DNA of 64,000 nucleotides from Mesorhabditis belari (taxonomy: Eukaryota > Nematoda > Chromadorea > Rhabditida > Rhabditidae). The position numbers and the translations under genes are program-made. The stretch is from contig CAUEEP010000913.1 in assembly GCA_958450365.1 (NCBI GenBank), positions 787,001 to 851,000 of the forward strand, in the 5' to 3' direction. This document shows, piece by piece, positions 60,601 to 64,000 of this stretch (the stretch's first letter is position 1; every line of letters begins with the position of its first letter). The notes beneath the pieces were generated by a model, which was not told the origin of the DNA, searched no databases, and saw nothing but the letters and a program-made list of their open reading frames with translations.

Positions 60601-63600
60601 AAGTTGTCAAAATACCCCTTTGCTGAAAATGGGTCCCTCCGGGACGAGTCCCCCCCCTTTTTTCGTGTTTCGGTTTTTTTTCGGGATTTTTTGGGTTCAT
60701 TTTTTTTCTCTTCTTTATTATACTTTGTTTTTCTGGGTGGTTTCGTTTTTCCTACCTTTTTTCGGGTTTTTTCGGTTTTTTGAAAAGCGAGCATATACTA
60801 ACGACGAAAAATACGACGAAATTGCGAACAGATTGACAACAATGTCAAGTGAAAGTGAAAGCGAGAACGGAAGCGAACGAGAGAAGAGGCGAATTGGGCA
60901 CGTCGTTACTCGATTCAATGTATTGAGCAACAAAAATACTCTACAATCATGGAGATAAAGGAGGGACGAACAGCCAAAACGAGTCGTCAAGAAAGAGGAA
61001 CTCTTCGATGTTTTGACGTCAACTCACAAAAGACTGGGACACGCCGGCCGGGACCTGATGTGGAAAGAGCTGCGAGGAGATTATCACGGGATCTCAAAGG
61101 AAATACTCGCAATTGCAATTGCACAAATGGATGCACGAATGGACGATGTGTGTGCCTCAAAACCAAATGCTCTGCAATAGCCGATGTCATCACAGTAATT
61201 CCTGCACCAACAAATAAACGTTTGTTTTATGCATTTTAGTTGATGTTTTGTTAGTTATAAACGTTATTATTAAAAAAAAAAAAAATATATATATATATAA
61301 TTCAGCAAGACGCGTTGACGAAAGACGGTGAAGATGATGAAGATCCGTTGAAGAGAGATCCGCCCGTCATACAAGCTGTTGTTGCAACTTTTGGGTGAGT
61401 GAATTTTTTGTAAAAATTGTAGAACCTTTTTTTTTGCATAAAAGATTCTAATGGTCTAATAAAAGCTCGTTTTTAGTCAAATTGCTAGATTGATTGTTTC
61501 AAAATTGCTAAGGTTCATTTACTTTTAATAGCTTTAACACGTTGACGACAATGGCGTTTTTGCACAAACAATAGCATGGGACAACGTTGTTTTTTTCGAC
61601 AAAAAATGTTACCTGACATCAGGTGACAATGTCCCAGGCGAACGAATATTTGTCAGACAGCATCAGGTGACAATGTCGTCAACGTGTTAATTACTCGACT
61701 TGTGTTTTTACAAAATTTCGTTTAGTTTTGTTTTGTTTCGTTTCGTTTCGAAACAAAATTTCGTTTAGTGAAAAATATACATTCCTAGATGCTTTTTTTT
61801 TCAATTATGAACGTCGATATTTTATTTGATTACGATTTTTTGCTATATTTTTGCTATACAATTACACATTGCGGGTAGGCTAATTTCCAATTTCAATTTT
61901 TTTTTGCGTAACTCGCCACAACTTTCTTCTAAGTCGACCAATCTTTATGATTTTGGTTTTATTTTATTGCACTTATTGAGATCTACAAAAATGAAACCAA
62001 AATCATAAAGATTGGTCGACTTAGAAGAAAGTTCTGGCGAGTTGCGCAAAAAAAATGCGAAAATTAGCCTACCCCGCACATTGTTCTCAATTTTCTCACA
62101 AAACCCGCAAAGTTTTATGTTAAAAGTTTCTAGGTTTAGAGCACGTGTGGCTGACTGGTTAAGTGTCTTTTATCTTAATCGGAAGGTCGAGGGTTCGAAC
62201 CCCACATGCGACATGGTCACCCCCTTCGGATTTCCTTTCCCTTCGGGTTGAGAGGTTTTCTGGAGGGCAGTCTGGTGGTTGTGGCCCCAGTTCTTTAAAG
62301 TGACAAGCCACTCCTTCATCGTCATCTTCCCTTCACCACCAAAAAAGCTATTTAGTTCCCCATTGAGCTTAGGGTTAGGGAGCCGTCTGTCATGACGTGG
62401 GTTAAGTTAAGATATAGCCTAGTATTGTGTGTGTCGTTGTATTGTGATTGATATATTTCGTGTATGCGATAAATTCACCACTGGTAGCCCCAGTCGGTAT
62501 TTTTTTTATTTGCTTTATTTGCTTACGGTTTATTTGCTTTTAAAAACTTCAATAATAACATTTATCAAGCTTTAATAATGATATTATTGCGGAAATATCA
62601 TAATATCTTTTGATTTTAATATCTTTTCATCTTAATATCTTAATATCTTTTGATTTTAATCTTTTTGATATCATTTAATATCTTTTTGAAACACTTATAC
62701 ATAAGTAATTTTAGTTGGATTCTTTTCGCATCAGCCGTTTTTTGCCTTTGGGAAGACTGGAGCTACTGGACGAGCATCTACTTTTTTTTCATCTCAACAA
62801 GCACAATTGGTATGTGATTTTTTTTAAACCTTTTAAAATAGAATTGATAATATTAGATTGATAATATTAGAATTGATAATATTAGATAATATTAGATTAG
62901 AAAAAACATCTTTAAACAATCATTTCTTAAACATCAAATAAAAAGTTGATGTTTTAAAGTTAACAGCTACGTCGTGTTGTCATGTATCGTTTGTTAATTT
63001 CGATGCTCCTTGAGTCAAGGGTGCAGGAAAAATTTCAACAACAACTATTTTCCAATATTTATTTTACTTTTTTAGGCCTCGGCGACGTCACACCCGCTCA
63101 TCCCGAGTATATGATCGCTACGTTTATGATTGGTGAGTTTTAAAAGCGGCTTAAGCTATTAGGCTTAAGCATTTAAAAACTGTTTTAACGTTATTTTGCA
63201 GAAAAATAATTGACCAGCAACGTTAAACAAAGAAAATCAATTTCTCATTGTTTTTTAGTGATCGTTGGCTTATCTCTTGTAAATGTTTGCATCAATGTTG
63301 TCTGTGAGAAGCTCGAGATGATGTACTTGGCGTTGCTCACGAAAATGGCCGAGGTGAGTGGGAGAAATTGGTTCCAGGGAAAAGCGAAAGTATTCAATTA
63401 GCCTTTGACTGAATATTTTGATTTTAATTTCTAATTTGAATCCATTCCAGGACTATCAACGAGCTCTCGAGACGGGTGATCCAAAAGCGATGGAGGGAAT
63501 GATGAGCGGTTTCCAGGGAAAGGCGAAATTTCTTCTGCCGTTGATCAGGTTTAGTGGAAACATTTTAATACATTAAAACTTTCAACATCTATTTTGCAAT

Positions 63601-63728
63601 CAATCAATCTTGAATCAAAGTTTTTAGTAAAAACGCGGGCAACAAAGTGATGAATCAATTCAAAGAGGAGGCGAAAGCGAAAGGAATCGATATCCCTCCA
63701 GTGTTGACGAATCTTGATCCACAAACGG
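54609..63728 (+). CDS. Two-pore-domain K+ channel (TWK family), 5' part
   Basis: Background K+ channel subunit. Two pore loops per chain, dimer forms the pore. Exons: 54609-54626, 55244-55319, 55439-55486, 55761-55866, 56102-56219, 56589-56662, 57861-57943, 57988-58068, 58125-58162, 58246-58375, 59242-59366, 61306-61394, 62715-62809, 63076-63132, 63259-63353, 63451-63548, 63628-63728. Phases agree throughout and the frame is open at the last donor, so the 3' end lies outside the window. M1 is LLFVIALYSLFGAWLFMYLE. P1 filter is TTIGYGN, M2 VATVLYAIFGIPIMIVIL, M3 GWILFASAVFCLW, P2 filter TSTIGLGD and M4 IVGLSLVNVCINVV. The start ATG (GCCATGGCC) gives MAVDNL. The exact twk member is not assigned. 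Confidence 0.94.
54889..55185. mobile_element. Foldback MITE, ACCGTAAATACTG family, copy 4
   Basis: In the first channel intron. The left end is rearranged, with a duplicated AACAGTACCTCTACAATAGT segment. The right end is intact. Confidence 0.85.
56893..56940 (+). repeat. Intronic relic of channel exon 57861-57943
   Basis: AAAAATGGAAAGAGGCAATC followed by GAGAAGAAACTAGGTT matches the end of the next exon and its donor region, with about 11 bp missing. It lies in the same orientation about 1 kb upstream, in the preceding intron. Confidence 0.65.
57119..57353 (+). repeat. 14-bp minisatellite, about 17 copies
   Basis: Near-perfect CATCAGTAGAGATC units in a channel intron. Confidence 0.95.
57451..57770. 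mobile_element. MITE with TAGAGTGTGTTCCTT ends, copy 2
   Basis: Matches 34945-35284: TAGAGTGTGTTCCTTGCGAG on the left and TTGCGAGGAACACCCTCTA on the right, with the same CGAGTAA motifs and GCGCTCGTGATTTTTG. Confidence 0.85.
58649..58915. mobile_element. Foldback MITE, ACCGTAAATACTG family, copy 5
   Basis: A full copy with both ends in the channel intron between exons 58375 and 59242. Confidence 0.9.
59602..60410 (+). mobile_element. Two LINE 3' tails with duplicated sequence between
   Basis: 59602-59773 and 60203-60410 each match the LINE tail of 26392-26560 (GTGGATTCTTGACGTTATCT, TTTTCGTGTTATG, AAATCTAGCGCACTTTATTT). Between them, segments such as CCACAATTTAATAACTC and GAAAAAGAAACTGTGGA occur twice, and a MITE end lies at 59903-59932. 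Confidence 0.75.
60410..61290 (+). mobile_element. Deleted integrase-like element, copy 2
   Basis: Matches 553-1560: same GTCGTAGCCGCTGACGAAT start, the GTTGTCAAAATACCCCTTTG leader, the THKRLGHAGRDLMWKEL frame and the cysteine cluster in the other frame, with different small indels. It starts directly at the TATCTATATATA end of a LINE tail and ends in an A/TA run 10 bp from channel exon 61306. Confidence 0.65.
61538..61690. mobile_element. piggyBac-like MITE, copy 2
   Basis: Reverse-orientation copy of 27305-27468 with TTAACACGTTGACGACAAT and TTGTCGTCAACGTGTTAA ends. Confidence 0.75.
61871..62078. mobile_element. Foldback element, GGGTAGGCTAATTTCC family
   Basis: Complete compact copy (GCGGGTAGGCTAATTTCC to AAATTAGCCTACCCCGC) of the family clustered at 5388-6475. 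Confidence 0.85.
62141..62218 (+). repeat. tRNA-like module 10
   Basis: GTGTGGCTGACTGGTTAAGTG (A-box, Leu/Ser style) then GGGTTCGAACCCC, a perfect B-box with a closed T-stem. The acceptor pairing is poor. It is followed by about 250 bp of non-coding sequence that could be a SINE body. Confidence 0.55.
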
Positions 63729-63974
63729 GTATCATAAAATATAAATATTAGAATTAGATGATAAATAAATGAATATAGACATCAATTGATTTCGATCAAT
63801 TTGATCATTTGAAACCTAAATTTTTTGAAGGTCATTAAAAACCAAAAAAAGGTTGATTTTTTTGTATTCACTTTAAAATCTAGAGTTTTAGAAAACTAGA
63901 AACAAATTGAATCCAATTTTTATGAATTTTGTGAACAGGTTGCAAAGGAAATTGATAAATTTTGATTCAAATAC

Positions 63975-64000
63975 ACTACTGGACAATGAAATATCATATT
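63975..64000 (+). repeat. Possible transposon end at window edge
   Basis: ACACTACTGGACAATGAAAT looks like the start of a Tc1-type terminal repeat, but the window ends here. Confidence 0.3.

Overview
This 64 kb window is from the nuclear genome of a nematode, most likely a rhabditid. The evidence is AT-rich DNA, many short introns (39 to 46 bp at the small end) with TTTCAG-type 3' splice sites, tightly spaced same-strand genes, and proteins whose closest remembered relatives are Caenorhabditis proteins. All gene models were built by eye from splice sites, reading phase and conserved motifs. Five complete models have exon lengths that sum to whole codons, apart from one base in one PRPF39 exon. 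The species cannot be named from the sequence.

Layout. 1-1.7 kb: foldback repeats and a deleted integrase-like element. 1.8-6.7 kb (+): 3' end of a peroxidasin gene. 6.7-14.3 kb: repeats, tRNA-like/SINE copies, an orphan exon and a broken DD37D Tc1/mariner element. 14.3-22.9 kb (+): a K+-dependent Na+/Ca2+ exchanger (NCKX). 22.9-27.8 kb: nested mariner elements and LINE tails. 27.8-41.4 kb (+): a complete kindlin gene (unc-112 orthologue, 24 exons, 720 aa) with a 28S rRNA fragment in intron 2. 41.9-42.6 kb: a rearranged ADP/ATP carrier pseudogene. 43.1-49.1 kb (-): ADP/ATP carrier followed 151 bp later by PRPF39, an arrangement that looks like an operon. 49.7-52.4 kb (+): a riboflavin transporter (SLC52/RFT type). 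54.6-63.7 kb (+): a two-pore K+ channel (TWK) that runs off the right edge.

The genes are ordinary housekeeping, muscle, membrane and matrix genes and do not form one pathway. Kindlin (integrin attachment) and peroxidasin (collagen IV crosslinking) both serve cell-matrix contact, but adjacency alone does not show joint regulation. The window stands out for its load of small foldback elements in introns (at least ten families), about a dozen tRNA-like modules with pol III box motifs, several partial copies of exons inside the introns next to them, and insertions bracketed by long direct repeats. No CRISPR, bacterial operon or defence system is present, and none is expected in this kind of genome.
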